Below are positions 1 to 12,654 of a DNA stretch of 64,000 nt, piece after piece (the stretch's first letter is position 1; every line of letters starts with the position of its first letter). The stretch spans positions 1-64,000 of the forward strand of contig NW_019775921.1 in NCBI RefSeq assembly GCF_001039355.2, written 5' to 3'. Origin of the DNA: Lingula anatina. Taxonomy: Eukaryota; Brachiopoda; Lingulata; Lingulida; Lingulidae. A program made the translations under genes and the position numbers. The notes beneath the pieces were generated by a model. That model worked only from the letters and a program-made list of their open reading frames with translations. It did no database searches and was not told the origin of the DNA.

Positions 1-739
1 CGCAGGTCAAGTTCGAAAATCAGCATGATTGGGCTATTTTGAGGGAATTTATGCTGTTTTTTCACTATTTTTTATTGTTAGCTTTGATGTTATAAAATGT
101 TTTAAAAGAAGCACTGGTCCCAGTATCCCTGGTTATATACACTTGATTGTAAAATGAAAATTTAATTTTACTGGTATTTAGTCTTTAGAAGTAAATTAAA
201 TTTACAATACTATTGTGTAAAAAAATTAAAATTAAGTTCTCAGTATTAGAAATTTTGTAATGCAAGGAGAAGATGCCTCTCTTGTAAGAAGACATACTTA
301 AATGCACAAACACATTAAATTATGTCATTATTTTTTAGTGTTTCTCGAACTTTACTGTAGTCTCTTGTGGTATACTGAAGTATGATTTCTGTTCCTGAAA
401 ACATGCAATCTTTTCATTAACTGTAAATACAGCATTTGTAGCAAGCCAGATGTCATGGGGCTTCTAAGTTTTATATTGATCATTTTAACTACCGGTAGAA
501 TATTATTCTTTTTCTCTTTCACAGATTATCATCGTTTGTTTTCATTCACCCATTATTTAATATTGTTCATTCATGTGTATATTCAATGTGGTATCTATAT
601 AGATATTTAGCAATTTGTTTTGCAATCCATTCACTCCATAGTGAATTTCAGCCATAACCTGGATTTCATATTTTATTTGATGTCAAATATGCCACTTTTA
701 TTCATATAATCTATTCGTGTTTGTGTTTTCTCTTTGCAG
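1..739. other. Intron upstream of the Josephin exon
   Basis: AT-rich intron sequence up to the acceptor at 739. The first 23 bases are identical to 46916-46938 and similar to 59146-59168, so the window opens inside or at the edge of a dispersed repeat. Nothing else is recognisable. Confidence 0.6.
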
Positions 740-865
740 GCTCTCCCCAGGGTATTTCTTGAATCCTCACAAGAGTGTGCTTGGCTTTGGCAACTATGAT
801 GTAAATGTAATCATGGCAGCTATACAAACCAAGAACTGTGAAACCATATGGTTTGATAAGAGGAA
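740..865 (+). CDS. JOSD1/2: Josephin deubiquitinase, internal exon
   Basis: Internal exon of a Josephin-family cysteine protease (ubiquitin hydrolase, the MJD/ataxin-3 fold). It starts after a polypyrimidine-cag acceptor and ends at the donor AA|GTAAGT (phase 2). The reading gives [13 protein letters not shown], then [13 protein letters not shown], then WFDKRK. The [11 protein letters not shown] block is the most conserved signature of JOSD1 and JOSD2. The catalytic cysteine would lie in an exon left of the window, so the gene enters the window already open. JOSD1 and JOSD2 cannot be told apart from this fragment; an invertebrate would probably carry a single pro-orthologue. Family knowledge: these enzymes cleave ubiquitin chains, and JOSD1 is linked to the plasma membrane. 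Confidence 0.93.
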
Positions 866-1296
866 GTAAGTGATGCTGCAGACTGAGTGCTGTGGTCATG
901 TTACTTTTTTTGTGTGTGTGCTAAAGCTAATATTTCAGTAAAAAAGAAATGGTATTTTGTCTGCTTTGATGTAAAATATAGCCTGCATTCCTAAATGATT
1001 TTAGATTGTAATGTCTATATATTCAGTCCAGGTGCTGTATTGGATAACCTGCATTTGCTATTTACACATCTGTTTTGTGGGTTATGAATAACCTAATGCC
1101 GGGGTGCAAAGGTTGGCATTTTGTCTGACAGTATGTCATTTTTCCATGTTAACCAGGTGTACAGGTGTATGTGCATGTAACTCCCTGGTTGAACAAACTA
1201 CCTGAGCAAAATATATAATTTGGTAGGTCATAATATAAAAAAAAGAAGAGAGTGTAACCGAATGCAAAGAATAACCTTATTTGTTTGTAATTCCAG

Positions 1297-1786
1297 AGAT
1301 ATAGGCAGCCTAAACTTTGACAAAATATTAGGGTTTATTCTGAACATCCCAACAGACTACAAATGGGGATTTCTCAGACTCCCCATCCACAGAAAACACT
1401 GGATTAGTATGAGAAAAATTGGTGAGGTATATTACAATTTGGATTCCAAGCTTGATGCCCCAGAGGTTATTGGAACCTCGCTGGATTTACAGACTTACCT
1501 GAAGGAACAGATGGAGAGTAAAGATAAAGAACTACTACTAGTTGTTACCAGTGATGTTGACAGGGAAGAAAGTTGGAGAATGCCAGAAATACCAAAGGGA
1601 CAAGAAAAATCAGAGGAAATGAATGCAAATGACACTGATGCAAATTCAAACAGGGAGAAATGTACAGTTGGAAGTGGTGATGAGAGTCAGTGTACTGATA
1701 TTGTGACTCAGCAAGGAGATAAAGGTGATGTTTCGAATGATCAAAGTACTGTGAATGAAAATGGTGTTCTTTTTAAATATGTCTGA
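1297..1786 (+). CDS. JOSD1/2: Josephin deubiquitinase, last coding exon
   Basis: Last coding exon, joined in phase 2 to the exon ending at 865 (KRK|DIGSLNF). It begins after TTCCAG and ends at TGA 1784-1786. The sequence reads ILGFILNIP, WGFLRLPIHRKHWISMR and YYNLDSKL. The His of KHW and the Asn/Asp of YNLDS are the second and third members of the Josephin catalytic triad, so the fold looks active provided the upstream Cys exists. The domain closes with LLLVV and ESWR, as in vertebrate JOSD1/2. About 67 further residues follow, rich in Glu, Asp, Asn, Ser and Thr; I recognise nothing in that tail. The 431-bp intron before this exon shows no other feature. Confidence 0.93.
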
Positions 1787-2992
1787 TTGTTTTGCTTGAT
1801 CTTCACAAAAGAAGAACCACCCATCTTCAACATCATCATCATCACCACTATGATAGTCATGGTAATGTTTTGTTTTAATTGGGGGGGGGGTAATTTTTTA
1901 TATATATATAGTCACATTCAAAACAGGTCTTACTTAACTCTGAAATAGTCCTATGTTAGCATGCCAAGAATGTACACATTTAGAAAGTTTGAAACCACTG
2001 GAAACACCAGTAGACTATTTCCTGTCTAAGTTAAACGTGCTGATTGCAGTTAGTTTATATAGTAAATGTGTTAGTGAATGGGAACTGTGCAATGTTTGCT
2101 GTCATTGGTAAGCATTTTGTATGTTTGCAGCCAAAGTCAGTTGTCACAATCAGCTGTCAACAGAGAGCTGACATATTTAAATGCATGCACATCTTGATTA
2201 ATTTAGTGAAAAACACAGTTATGAAATTACAATATACCTCTTTATCAAAGTTAATATCTATGAAATTTATTAAACAACATTGCTACAAAAATCTGGCAAA
2301 AAATTGTCTGATGCCTCAGACATACACTAAAAGTTCTGATAATGAATGTTTGTTACTGTGCTGATGTTTATTTATAAGAAATGTGCACTTATTACAATGT
2401 ATTATTCATGATAAAACAACAACCAAATACTTTTTAACTGTTTCAGTAAAAATTTCTTTTAAAAAATGGTAGCTTTTTGTAAACTTTTAACAGGAAAATG
2501 TCAAATACATTGTATCCATTAGTTTTACTTAGTGAACATAATGAAATACATTTTATTTGAGGACAGTGAACATAATGAAATACATTTTATTTGAGGACTC
2601 ATGTGTATGTAGTAGCTGAAGCTTAATTTTATGTATATTTGTCAGCCACTGCATATAATATATGTATTTATTAATGCAACAAAGTATTTTTACAATTATA
2701 ATAAAAATAATATGTTTAAGCATTAGGGAAAGTGGCACATACCATATGCTTGCAATGCATCAAGTTCAGATACATGTATAAACTGATGTTTGTATCACAG
2801 TGTAATCAGTCTCTGTGTAGTTATGTACTTAGGCTTATTAATACAAAATTAGTAATATTTACTGGCAATATGTTCCTAAGTATTTTATATGAGCAGTACA
2901 TGTATGCTAGCTGCATTTGGTTACATTTTCAGTACAGCTTAGAAATGGCAAATTGTCTCATTTCTCTGTGATACACAAACCAAACAAATAAA
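1787..2992 (+). other. 3' UTR of the Josephin gene, with poly(A) signal
   Basis: AT-rich sequence after the TGA with no coding support. AATAAA at 2987-2992 is followed by a T-rich stretch and is the best poly(A) signal; shorter A-rich candidates lie near 2700. It contains a run of G at about 1880, a short (TA)n tract, and a perfect 34-bp tandem duplication at 2531-2598. The exact 3' end is inferred. Confidence 0.5.
2531..2598. repeat. Perfect 34-bp tandem duplication
   Basis: The 34-bp unit beginning AGTGAACATAATGAAATAC occurs twice head to tail (2531-2564 and 2565-2598) without mismatch. It is a recent slippage or duplication inside the putative 3' UTR of the Josephin gene. Confidence 0.9.
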
Positions 2993-3384
2993 AATTTTTG
3001 AAAGTGCTCATTTTCTCTTACATGTTCATTTTTCTCGCTTGAATTAGTAAGCAATGCTTTGTTGATCAAACTGTTATGAAACCAGCACTGTGATCAGAAT
3101 TTGGTCAGAATTTAACCCAACTCCTCTTTGATTTTTACAGCCTCAAAGAGCCTTTGTGAGTCGCAATTTGATAAAGATTACATGTTCAGAATCCTAGCAG
3201 TCTTTGCACAGACCAATCCATCTCAATTTCAGAGATGAAACTTCCATGAGTGAAAAAGTCTGAAAAAATTGCACAAGTCCAGGGCGCCCCCTGCATCGAT
3301 CTCAAAAATAATGTTTTTGGCTCCCAAAAAGTCGAAAATCTGCTGATAGTTAGAAAATTCTTATTACTGCAATTTGAAGGTTAC

Positions 3385-3544
3385 ATGTCGGGAAGTCCCC
3401 GCACAGATACTCCCCCACAATTACAGATATAATGAGGAGGAGTATCGGTGCTGGGATGTACCGGTGTGGGGTCGTATTGATGCGCATAATACAAAAAATT
3501 ACTAAGCGGGATTATCAGTGCGGGGGAGTTTCGACATGACCCCT
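3385..3544. repeat. GC-rich 'GTGCGGGGGAGTATC' element, copy 1
   Basis: A block of short alternating-orientation units (CGGTGCGGGG, CCCCGCAC, GTATCGGTGC) bounded by CATGTCGGGAAG on the left and TTTCGACATGACCC on the right. The edges form an imperfect terminal inverted repeat (CATGTCG / CGACATG). A longer relative is at 24646-24878. Its G+C content stands out sharply from the AT-rich surroundings. Confidence 0.75.
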
Positions 3545-5319
3545 ATTACAATACTGATAGATAAAGAAGTTGCTGGATAGGTAATATAAGATTCTTGAAA
3601 TACCTTTAAGAATGAAACATTCTAGGATTTTTTTTTTTGGGGGGGGGGGGGGGGTTCAGTATTATTTTCTGTGTGGTTTTAAACTTATGATTTTGGGGAA
3701 AACCAAATAAAATTCCAGAGTACAGGTAAAAAGAACATATTTAGTCCTTCTTGCTCAGATTTTAAAGAAATTACTTAGACATGGATTATATATTTATCAA
3801 AGCATGCTCTTAATCACAAATTTTAGCAACTGGTAGATCAATATTTTTGAATGTACATCTGCATGATTAATGATTATCTTGGATGCCAAGAGTTCTGGAA
3901 GTGCTTCAAGGTAAAAAGATCAGTGATTCTTATTACTTGATCAATTTTATTTACAAAATAGGTTGTAGGCTACACCGGTATTATCAAATATAACAGTGCT
4001 AGCTAACAAACAAACAAAAAAACATTGAGAGTAATAAAGCCATACCATGTTTAACTGCAAACAGTTTCAACTTATTAAAAACTAGAAAGATAACTTGTAC
4101 AGAGTATACAGCAATTGGCTAAGTATATTAGAAAAACTGATTAAAATCTCTAAAAGGAATGCTTAACATCATCTACATTATAAAATGGTCTTAAAGAAGA
4201 CAGGAGAAAATCTGACAAAATTGTATCAAATTAAAATCTCCATTGGCAATAATTTCTGATATATTGAAGAAATACTTCTGTTGAAAGACAGACACTTGAA
4301 ATACCAACTTGTGGAATAGGAAAGACTCCAATTCTATTTAAAATCCTCAAGTCAAGTATTGTATATAATTGCCAATTACATTTCAATTTCAGCCTGATGT
4401 ACCTACTGAAGTCAAGCCCCCTTTACACTGGGCGGCTTCCTTTCTGTGTCTCGTAGAACGGCCCAGTTTGAGAGTAGAAAAAAATAATACATCACGTGCC
4501 GACATATGGCCGCTCATTGAGCATTCATTCTGCAACCAAAGCATTGTTTGTACCTACTTTCTACGACTACAGCGGTGCCATTTTCATTGTCGCACAAAGA
4601 AAGCAGAAATGACGCCGTCTAGCGTATAGGGAGTTTTAGCAGGTGCTCAAAACAATGTACTTTTAGGACATCAATAGGCTTTTTGCACTAATGAATGCTG
4701 GAAAGCGAGCATTTCAGTAAACATATGAAGTCAACATCTAGACATCTAGCTAGAAGGCCTGTTCATAGTGAAATGTGGAAAAAAATGATCTGTTCTGCTG
4801 AGCATTAATTATAAGAAACTGGCCACTTTCACTGTCTTTATCAACTTACACAAAATCTGTAGAATACTTTTCTAACATGATTAGCAAGTGGTATATAATA
4901 ACAAAATATACACTACAAAATCTTACTGAATATTATAAACTCATACTCAGCACAGAAAGCATGTTGTTTCTTATTCATCACAATACGTGGACCCATGTAC
5001 TGTTCCAGCATATGACACATATTAGCCACCACAGTTGACTACCAAGCATTGTATCAATATTTTTGCAACATTCATAAAACTTATCCGTTTCCTCTGGAGT
5101 GGAAGACCCATTCAACTGTAGTGTTGTTCATGTATCCTCAGAATCATGTAAAATATTTAGAAGTTTAAAATAGCTATAAGACCCATCTGACCATAATATC
5201 ATCTTAATTACTTGAGCTACAAGTAACTTCACTGGCGTAAAGACAAATTGTGATTCTAATCATTTCATTCAACAAACTGAACAATAATCTTTTGCACCAA
5301 TGAAATCTTTTCACCCTTG

Positions 5320-5368
5320 NAAAAAGAGAGAGAGAGAGAGAGAGAGAGGAAGAGAATGTATGTGCATG

Positions 5369-5438
<70 letters not shown>

Positions 5439-5442
5439 ACAT
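5320..5442. repeat. (GA)n/(CT)n/(TG)n microsatellite next to a single-N join
   Basis: One N at 5320 is followed by a (GA)n tract, then (CT)n at about 5371-5424, then (TG)n. Apparent open frames across it (Arg-Glu, Ser-Leu, His-Thr repeats) are artefacts of the dinucleotide tract. Confidence 0.95.
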
Positions 5443-6676
5443 GCACATGAACAAGTATTACCATATTTGAAAGAGAAAAAGGAAGAGATATATAGAAGAA
5501 GAGAGGGGAAGAGAGAAAGTGTGTTTGCAATTTACAGCTTTTAAGATCTTTGTTTAAAAAATGTTGGCTGATATGATGATGAGGAAGTAAGATATTTGAT
5601 CTTACAGTTAGCATGTACTGCCTGTTTTTCTGGTCAAGGAGAATCAGCTGTAGGCCTCTCATCATCTACATACATAATTGCACGTTATTTAATATATTTG
5701 AAAAAACTTATCATATGGAAAAATATGCTTTTGCCAAAGAATGCCTTAAAAAGACTGAATACAAAAGAACAATAGAAAGTTAATAATGGGACACTATATT
5801 TTATATCTGTATGTAAAACATAAATTATAACTTTTTTAAAGTGCAAGTGTAAAGTACATGAAACTACCGCGACATGGACAATTTGACCATTTGTGGTCAA
5901 ATTATTGAGACAACCAAAACATTAAATGTTCTGATTAGTACTTTTACTCTGCGGTGGGCAAACAAATGGCCCTCTATTGAAATTAAATGAGCAGTAACAA
6001 AAAACATATGTCCCAACATTATGAACAATTGTGTTCTTGTTGGAGAAAAATGTTCCCTGTTATCGGAAAAAAAGGCCATCCTGATCCTTGTTTATGGCCA
6101 AAAGGATATTTTGTGATAATTGGATTAATTTTGGTAAAAGCTTCTTATTTTTTGGTCAGATAACTACCTTTATTTGTTCACATTAATCAAAGTTAATGGA
6201 AGAACTGATTTTTTTTTTTTTTGGGGGGGGGGACTTAATTCATTCATGTGTGCCTTTTTATTACAACAACAAGCTGAAACCTACTTTGCAGTGGAGTTTA
6301 ATTTGGCACAAAGGTAGAGGTTTAGTTACTCTTTTGTTGCAATACACTATTTTATAACAAAAATGTACCAGTAATACTAATTGAAAATCAAGAAATGATA
6401 AAATGCTCAGCTTGTGTGGTCTGACATTTAACTGAGCATGTTTTTCAGCTCCCAAACACAGACCTCTTTTTCAGTGCATTCAACACGCGGACCAGGATAA
6501 ATATTGCCCCTAGATTCGAGGAATGTTTGATAAAGTTTGTGTCATTTCAATGACATGGTATTATTTATGTATCTGGAAGAAAGGACAGAAGTCGTTGTTG
6601 AAAAAGCAGATTTTTTGAGAGAGGTTAAAGCTGATTGTGTTTGGTACATGGAAAGGGGGTGAATATATGTGTGTTC

Positions 6677-6678
<2 letters not shown>

Positions 6679-6752
<74 letters not shown>

Positions 6753-6863
6753 GATCCATCGTCCATTTTTGACTGCCTACAGAAGAAATTAGATGCCTGT
6801 CAATGTAAACTTGAAAATCTGACCATCTTCTGGAAGACCCAAAAGACGGCCTCCATTTGCCTC

Positions 6864-6900
<37 letters not shown>

Positions 6901-6905
6901 CGTGC

Positions 6906-6951
<46 letters not shown>
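6679..6951. repeat. (TG)n - TE remnant - (TG)n - (GA)n compound microsatellite
   Basis: A long (TG)n tract (about 6679-6750), then a 116-bp transposon remnant (6751-6866), a second (TG)n (about 6865-6904) and (GA)n (about 6908-6951). All open frames here are repeat translations. Confidence 0.95.
6751..6866 (+). mobile_element. Truncated copy of the CAGGGG-TIR element
   Basis: Matches the right two thirds of the complete copy at 42268-42435: GATCCATCGTCCATTTTTGAC, GTCAATGTAAACTT, AAAATCTGACC, GGAAGAC and GACGGCCT appear in the same order, and the remnant ends in CTCTTG where the complete copy has CCCCTG. The left end has been replaced by the (TG)n microsatellite. Confidence 0.8.
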
Positions 6952-6955
<4 letters not shown>

Positions 6956-7010
6956 CTTGCAGTGTACATACTGCCAAGATGGGTGTTACTATGTCAGAAA
7001 AAAATATCCA

Positions 7011-7356
7011 TTTAAAGTGATAATAACTCTTCGTTTCGGCCAAAAAATGAATTTTCCTGGAGTAAACAACAATTTTCCCATACTTACCAGTGGTTAATGA
7101 ATCCATTTTTACATTGAAAGTTAGTCCCTGGTTTTTTTCTAAAAAGTTTGGTTTTTTGTTAAAATCTCTTAAGAGATTTTAACAGAGTATAGCTATCAAT
7201 GGAGGTCACGTGGTCTAAAGACAAGCTCAGATATCAGAATAATAGCTATAACAGCCGTTTTTGTGGGAAAACAGAATATATTATATTTTTATGAGTCATT
7301 CACAATGTTTTTATGGTGAAATACAGATTTCATATGAAGAGTTATTATCCCTTTAA
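7011..7356. mobile_element. MITE-like element with TTAAAGTGATAATAACTCTT termini, copy 1
   Basis: Starts TTAAAGTGATAATAACTCTT and ends AAGAGTTATTATCCCTTTAA, an inverted terminal repeat of about 20 bp. It encloses roughly 300 bp with a central palindrome (TCTCTTAAGAGA). The same sequence recurs at 51173-51701 with a few percent divergence. No coding capacity, so it is non-autonomous. Confidence 0.85.
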
Positions 7357-10020
7357 CAATGCAAAATTGTGAACTGGGCCTTTGTGTTTATCATGGTGAC
7401 AACAGTAGATTTAACCTTAAACAGATATATACAGACCAACTGTAATTAAGTCCTCATGTATAAAAATCATGTGGTTTGATTTAGCATGGTTATTCTTCTT
7501 ATTTCACCCCACTTGTAGTAAAGAGTGGATGTCTAAATTTTTTTGGCTATATTTCTGAATAAAAAATATACAATAAAAACTCTGATTTCTTATAATTTAG
7601 GGTATTTTCAAATTGGGAAAGATAATTCATTTAAGAAAAAAGTTTAATTTGCTTTCAGGAGGCAAAGTCTACCATTATGTTACTTATAAGAAGGACATGG
7701 CTGACAAAATCTGACAGAATCTGAGATGTCACTACTTGACAGATGAGAAATGAGGTTTTTACATAATTGAATTACTGAAAATGCTTCAATTTAAGGCCCA
7801 CAATTCAACAATCTACCTCTTAACAAAGAAGTAACTTTAAATCACTTCTTCTCTTGTGCTCTTAGTCTAGGCTCCGTTCACATGGGGCAATTTCGTACTT
7901 CTCTTATTTTTTTATTTTTTTGGCTCTGGAGCAGTCCTGATTCGGTTGTTTTCTTAATTGCGTATAGTTTGCAGCATGCTCTCAAGCAATCAAATACATA
8001 TAGCTACAGGCTTGCAAGATGTAAAAATCCTCTTCTTTTATTACATGATGTTGACTTCCATGACGTTGTAATATCCACATCATTTTTTACATGGCTGCTC
8101 AGATTTAACTACATTGCTCCAGTTACGCGTTTACAATGTGCCATTGTATTGTTGATGATGGTGGTATCAAATAGGTAACAAGACATTATCAACATTAGGC
8201 CCCATTCCAATAAATATCATCGTTCAATATGAAGCACCCTTACTCTGCGGAGACTTTCGTTAACTGCAATCAGCTTAACTGAATAATACGCTTGATTACA
8301 AGCACAGAAAGTCCATGTAATAGTTGACCAAAGATGAGCCCAGTGTGAATGCAACCATGCTAGGGTTAAAACAGGACGCCCAGGGCCAGCCAGAATGGAC
8401 GTTAAACCTTCCATTAAAGCTTGAATTAACTAGTGTTTAAATCTGTCTTAACAGGAAGATGGATGGGTGTTAAGACAGGTTGGATGATGTTGAGGAGGAC
8501 GGGTTAAGTTTCGTGTCACAGTTTTGTCCTGTTTTACGTCTGGACAAGGGCTATTATGTGGTCAAGGGTCATTAATTGGCTGGACTAAGTGTGATCCGTC
8601 TTCACACTCGCTTTGATGTGACTGCTGATAGAAAGGCTGGTTTATTTGCCGTGAAGTTCATTTAAAAAAAAGAAAAGATTGAAAAAAAAACCATAATACA
8701 ATACTCAGGTGTACTGATGGTGAGAAAATTCATAGACAATTTACATTTAATTCACAGATCTAGAGTAGTCAAATGACAAGATTTAAGTTATTACCCTCCG
8801 GATGTTTTGATGAAAGTCATTATTATTTGTAATTGGTGTTTTTGAAATGAAAGTGTGTATACTTTCCTCTTCTAACGTAGTATTCCTAGTTGTGTCGAAG
8901 GGGGGGGGGGAGGGTCTTATATGAAAGTCAGCGCTATAATCCATCAACTTCTCAATGGATTTTGTCACCACAGCCCTGAGTTTAGAGACAAACTTGGATT
9001 GAATGTTGTACCATCAGCATCATTGCAATATCTTACCCTTAACTGCACATGCAATAAACTCTGAACTTAAGGTGCACATACTCCTAAACAATTAAGATCT
9101 TTGAAAAATGTTGGCAGGTATTTAGGGCTGTTATTATTTGATTGTTACTATGAGATTTCTGATGATAGAAAGAGACACATATTTGTCTAGACCAGTTTAG
9201 TTGACATGCTCAGGGCTATTATATTCAGCTGTGTCTACAGAGTAGCACTAGAAAATATTTCATTCCTTTTGACACTGAAATATGTTATTTGTCTAAGCTT
9301 GTCATATTACATGAGAAATATGTTAATCGTCTTTTATTTCCTCAGATATGTTATGTAGTGATTTGACTTTTGTTAAAACTGATTAAAATTCGTAGAGCAT
9401 CTCAAAGATGCAGACAATTAAGATTATAATATTTGTATTCTAGGAGACCAAGATTCAGTGGAAATTGTAATTACTTCTTTCTCTCCTGAATAAGTGTCCA
9501 TCCTTGAAATTTCATTTAAATCTTTGAAGAACTGTTTGACATATCTTGTCTGCTGGCAAATAAACCAACCAACCAGTGCAGATAAATTAAGAAAATTCAT
9601 CATTGCTGGAGGTAATTATGAGTTAGTTCTATACCAGTTTAAATTGCTCCAGTTCATAATGTTACTAAAAGGCGTCATACTAGTAGTACCAGTGCTTCCC
9701 CTTACTCCCTAACTTTAATGAGCCTTTCACTGCCGTCAGACGAGAGTGTCCTTTACCATTTGCAATGGGGACTTATTGTCTTCTTATGTCACATTTCCAG
9801 TTGCATTATACTGGCTTAACTGAGTTCTTACTATATAAGCAGACAGTATTAGTAGAGGATTGTATTGGATTAGATTGACCTTTTATGATTAAAATTCATC
9901 GTCTCTTGGTCTTTTAGAAAATACTGAACTGGGCAATCACCAGGTGACTGTAAATACATCATTGTGGCATCAGTTTTACTTGTTTTTGTGCCTGTTTATC
10001 TTTATTAGTGTGAATGCGTC

Positions 10021-10063
10021 CTTCGTCCTTGGTGACAGGACAGCCTCCTTGGTGACAGGACAG
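10021..10063. repeat. Short tandem duplication
   Basis: The ~20-bp unit CCTTGGTGACAGGACAGCCT occurs twice in tandem, partly overlapping at the edges. Confidence 0.7.
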
Positions 10064-10663
10064 CCTTGCTGTCTGCCACATGTCAATATTTTATTTGACT
10101 TCCATGGCAAGATGACCCCCTCCTAAGGTTTTTGTTTAGACTGGGTCTATCAGACCGCTGAGATATAAAAATGTTTTTGTTTGACCCATCAGTGCCAGAT
10201 GTCAGAGAAGTATTTTGTTTGAAGGTCATTTTCTGGTGACACCAGAAAAAAATTTGTTTTGACACTGCTGTCACGTAGTCAATATTATGCCATTTTTTTC
10301 CAGACTGGTGACTAGGAGACGGTCTCTCTTAATTGATTGACAGATACATTTCAGTGGTTGGACCCTGTAATTTCTGCAGATGATGGTTTGCACAGAAATC
10401 CCATCTCTCCTCAGACCAAAAAAAAAAACAAAAAACATTGGAGTTGTTGTCCAATTCACCTGTTGATGCTCAATGACACTGAACTTGTCCAGATCACCAT
10501 AGTAACATCTTTTAACCTTTTATCATTAGCTGTTGAAGCTTTATTTCAATCCATCCACCAACTTTGAATTAGAATGAGAACTAGAGAATTAGAACTAGTC
10601 GAATAGAGTCCTAAGATTAACATACATAATGATCCACTTTAGTCACTCACATCATGTGAAACT

Positions 10664-10862
10664 TAGGCTTCATTCACATGTATTTGTCTATTTTCTAAAT
10701 TCTATTTTCTATTCGCGGTACTTTATAAGTTACTTTAAGTAACTGGCTCGCGCTGCCAGTAATTACGCGGCGGGATATTCAGGGCACAGACCGTGATCAT
10801 AAGATAGCGCGAATAGAAAATAGAATTTGGAAAATAGACATTGCATGTGAACGAAGCCTTAA
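10664..10862. mobile_element. Fold-back MITE, TTCACATG family, copy 1
   Basis: Long palindromic element. The left arm reads TAGGCTTCATTCACATG, then TCTATTTTCTAAATTCTA; the right arm is its complement, ending CATGTGAACGAAGCCTT. The core has GGCTCGCGCTGCCAGTAATT, shared with all complete copies. Flanking TA dinucleotides in other copies suggest a Tc1/mariner-like TA target. No open frame. Confidence 0.88.
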
Positions 10863-11990
10863 ACCTTGAGGACATCAGCTACTCTTTCTATAGGATCAAG
10901 TTAAATCTGCTGTGAATGCAGCTGAAGAAGTGAGAAGACTTAGGTATTTGACCACCTCACTCACTATCAGTCCCAGATGACCCCATCAGCTTAATGTGAC
11001 AAATCAGGTCGTGCCTGCGGGGACAGGGATTAGGATTAAGTACATTGGATTAGGATTAAGCCTCTCTTTGGGATATGTATGCGTGTATCCCTCATTGCCT
11101 GCACAATGTGCCATATACACACACCCTGCGGAAGATTGTTCAGCAAATAGCAAAATTTACACACAGCCAATTTGGACTTTCTTTATGTTCACCCAGTTCA
11201 GGACTAATGCGACAGAACTTAAGATCCAAGAAAGTTGGTCATAACTGTGATACAAAAATCTTGTCTTTTTATCAATCATTCCTAATTGAATCCTGAAAGA
11301 TAACCCCTGTTTTATAAAAGGAGGGAGAGGTCCAATGTTTTAGACCAACAATTGTGTTTTGTTAATAGCGTGCTACATATTTTAACTGAAATGACGCTTT
11401 TGTTCTTCAACCTAAAAGCAGTTTTCCATCTTAGATTCTTTTGTGAAATCAGCTCAAACTCTTTTTATTGACCCATTTCACTTCCATATCTTTAGCTTTA
11501 GTTTAGTGTGAGGAAGCACCCAAATTCTTGAAAAACTGGACTTTCAAGTGTCTTTATATATCCTTTTGCCTAAAACATATATCGGTCTGAATTTGCCCAG
11601 TGTAAACACACCTATTCATACATTAACTGCATTGTTACATTGTCTGCAAGTTTTGTTTACACGGTATGCTTTATTAGTTTACTTTTTAACAATTAGCGCC
11701 AGCCCACCATTAGTTATTAAAACTTTTAGACCAGTACATCGCAACCACATTAATATATTGTGACAGATAAAATAATTCTTTTAGAATTATATACATAGAA
11801 GAGATTTAAAGGGGAGAGGAATGTTATAAGGTTATTTTACCAACTGTAACTCATGTCTATTGCCAGCGCTTAACCAGGCATTGGAAAGAAAAGCACAATA
11901 TTAGTTTTAACAGTTTGGCTAAAAGTGGCTTTGCCCCTTAGGGAACAATGTAAGGAGTGTTTTGATTGGTCACAATGCCACGACCTTTAT

Positions 11991-12092
11991 TGGGCTTCGT
12001 TCACATGGAATGTCTATTTTCTAAAAATCTATTTTCTATTCGCGCTATCTTATGATCACGGTTTGTGCCCTGAATATCCCGCCGCTTAATTA
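11991..12092. mobile_element. Fold-back MITE, TTCACATG family, left half ending at an N
   Basis: GGGCTTCGTTCACATGG followed by the left arm up to the core (CCGCTTAATTA), then a single N at 12093 and unrelated sequence. The right arm is missing exactly at the N, so the truncation probably reflects an assembly join inside a hairpin-forming element. Confidence 0.85.
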
Positions 12093-12106
12093 NGAATGCA
12101 GGGATG

Positions 12107-12250
12107 GGTAAGTCAAGGTGGGTAACTGAACACAAGGATAAGTGGGTCAAGGTGGGTAACTGAACTCAAGGATAAGTGGGTCAAGGTGGGTAACTGAACA
12201 CAGAGATGACTGGGTTAAGGTGGGTAACTGAGAATTGGGATGACTGGGTA
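12107..12250. repeat. 34-bp minisatellite, about four units
   Basis: The unit beginning GTCAAGGTGGGTAACTGAAC repeats at 34-bp spacing about four times with increasing divergence to the right. It begins a few bases after the N at 12093. Confidence 0.88.
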
Positions 12251-12654
12251 AAGCTGATTAATTTTACATTATTTACATTATATTTGTATTACTTTCTGAT
12301 CAATTTTCCCCTTTTCAAAGCAGAACTTTGTTCTATCAATATGAACAATGCAAAAATTTACTCATGTTTCAATGAAATTCTTAGAAATTCTAAAGTTCTA
12401 TGTTCATTGCTAAGGTAAAGAAATAAAAGCTTGCATTTCTCTTGGGATTAATAACACTACCTTTAAATGGATTTAGCTATAATTCTCTAATAGACTCTTT
12501 TCTGTTATGTTTCTTTTATTCTGAGTGGTTCATTCATTCAATTTGAATAGTTGGCTGGTTCCTGTTTCACCAACAGAATCATCTCCAGATCTCCTTTGTA
12601 CAGCCTACACTTTCTCTCCATGCAAACTCAACCACAAGTACCTGATGTTGTTTC

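Noticed and set aside
4369-4629. 86-codon frame with mixed composition
   Set aside because: No similarity recognised, no convincing splice context, and the surrounding sequence resembles a repeat edge; not enough to call a gene.
6542-7106. Long His-Thr, Ser-Leu, Cys-Val and Arg-Glu frames on both strands (also near 5.3, 18.2, 19.1, 19.8 and 26.5 kb)
   Set aside because: They are translations of dinucleotide microsatellites.
7882-8178. 98-codon frame with hydrophobic N terminus
   Set aside because: It begins within a GTTCACATGGGGC phrase resembling MITE termini, has no splice partner in a fitting phase and no recognisable domain.
9944-10126. Signal-peptide-like frame (FYLFLCLFIFISVNASFVLG) with a phase-1 GT that would join the first EGF exon
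   Set aside because: The frame has no ATG start: it opens at GTG, and a TAA lies upstream at 9890 with no ATG between. The donor is weak and nothing supports it as the MEGF6 first exon.
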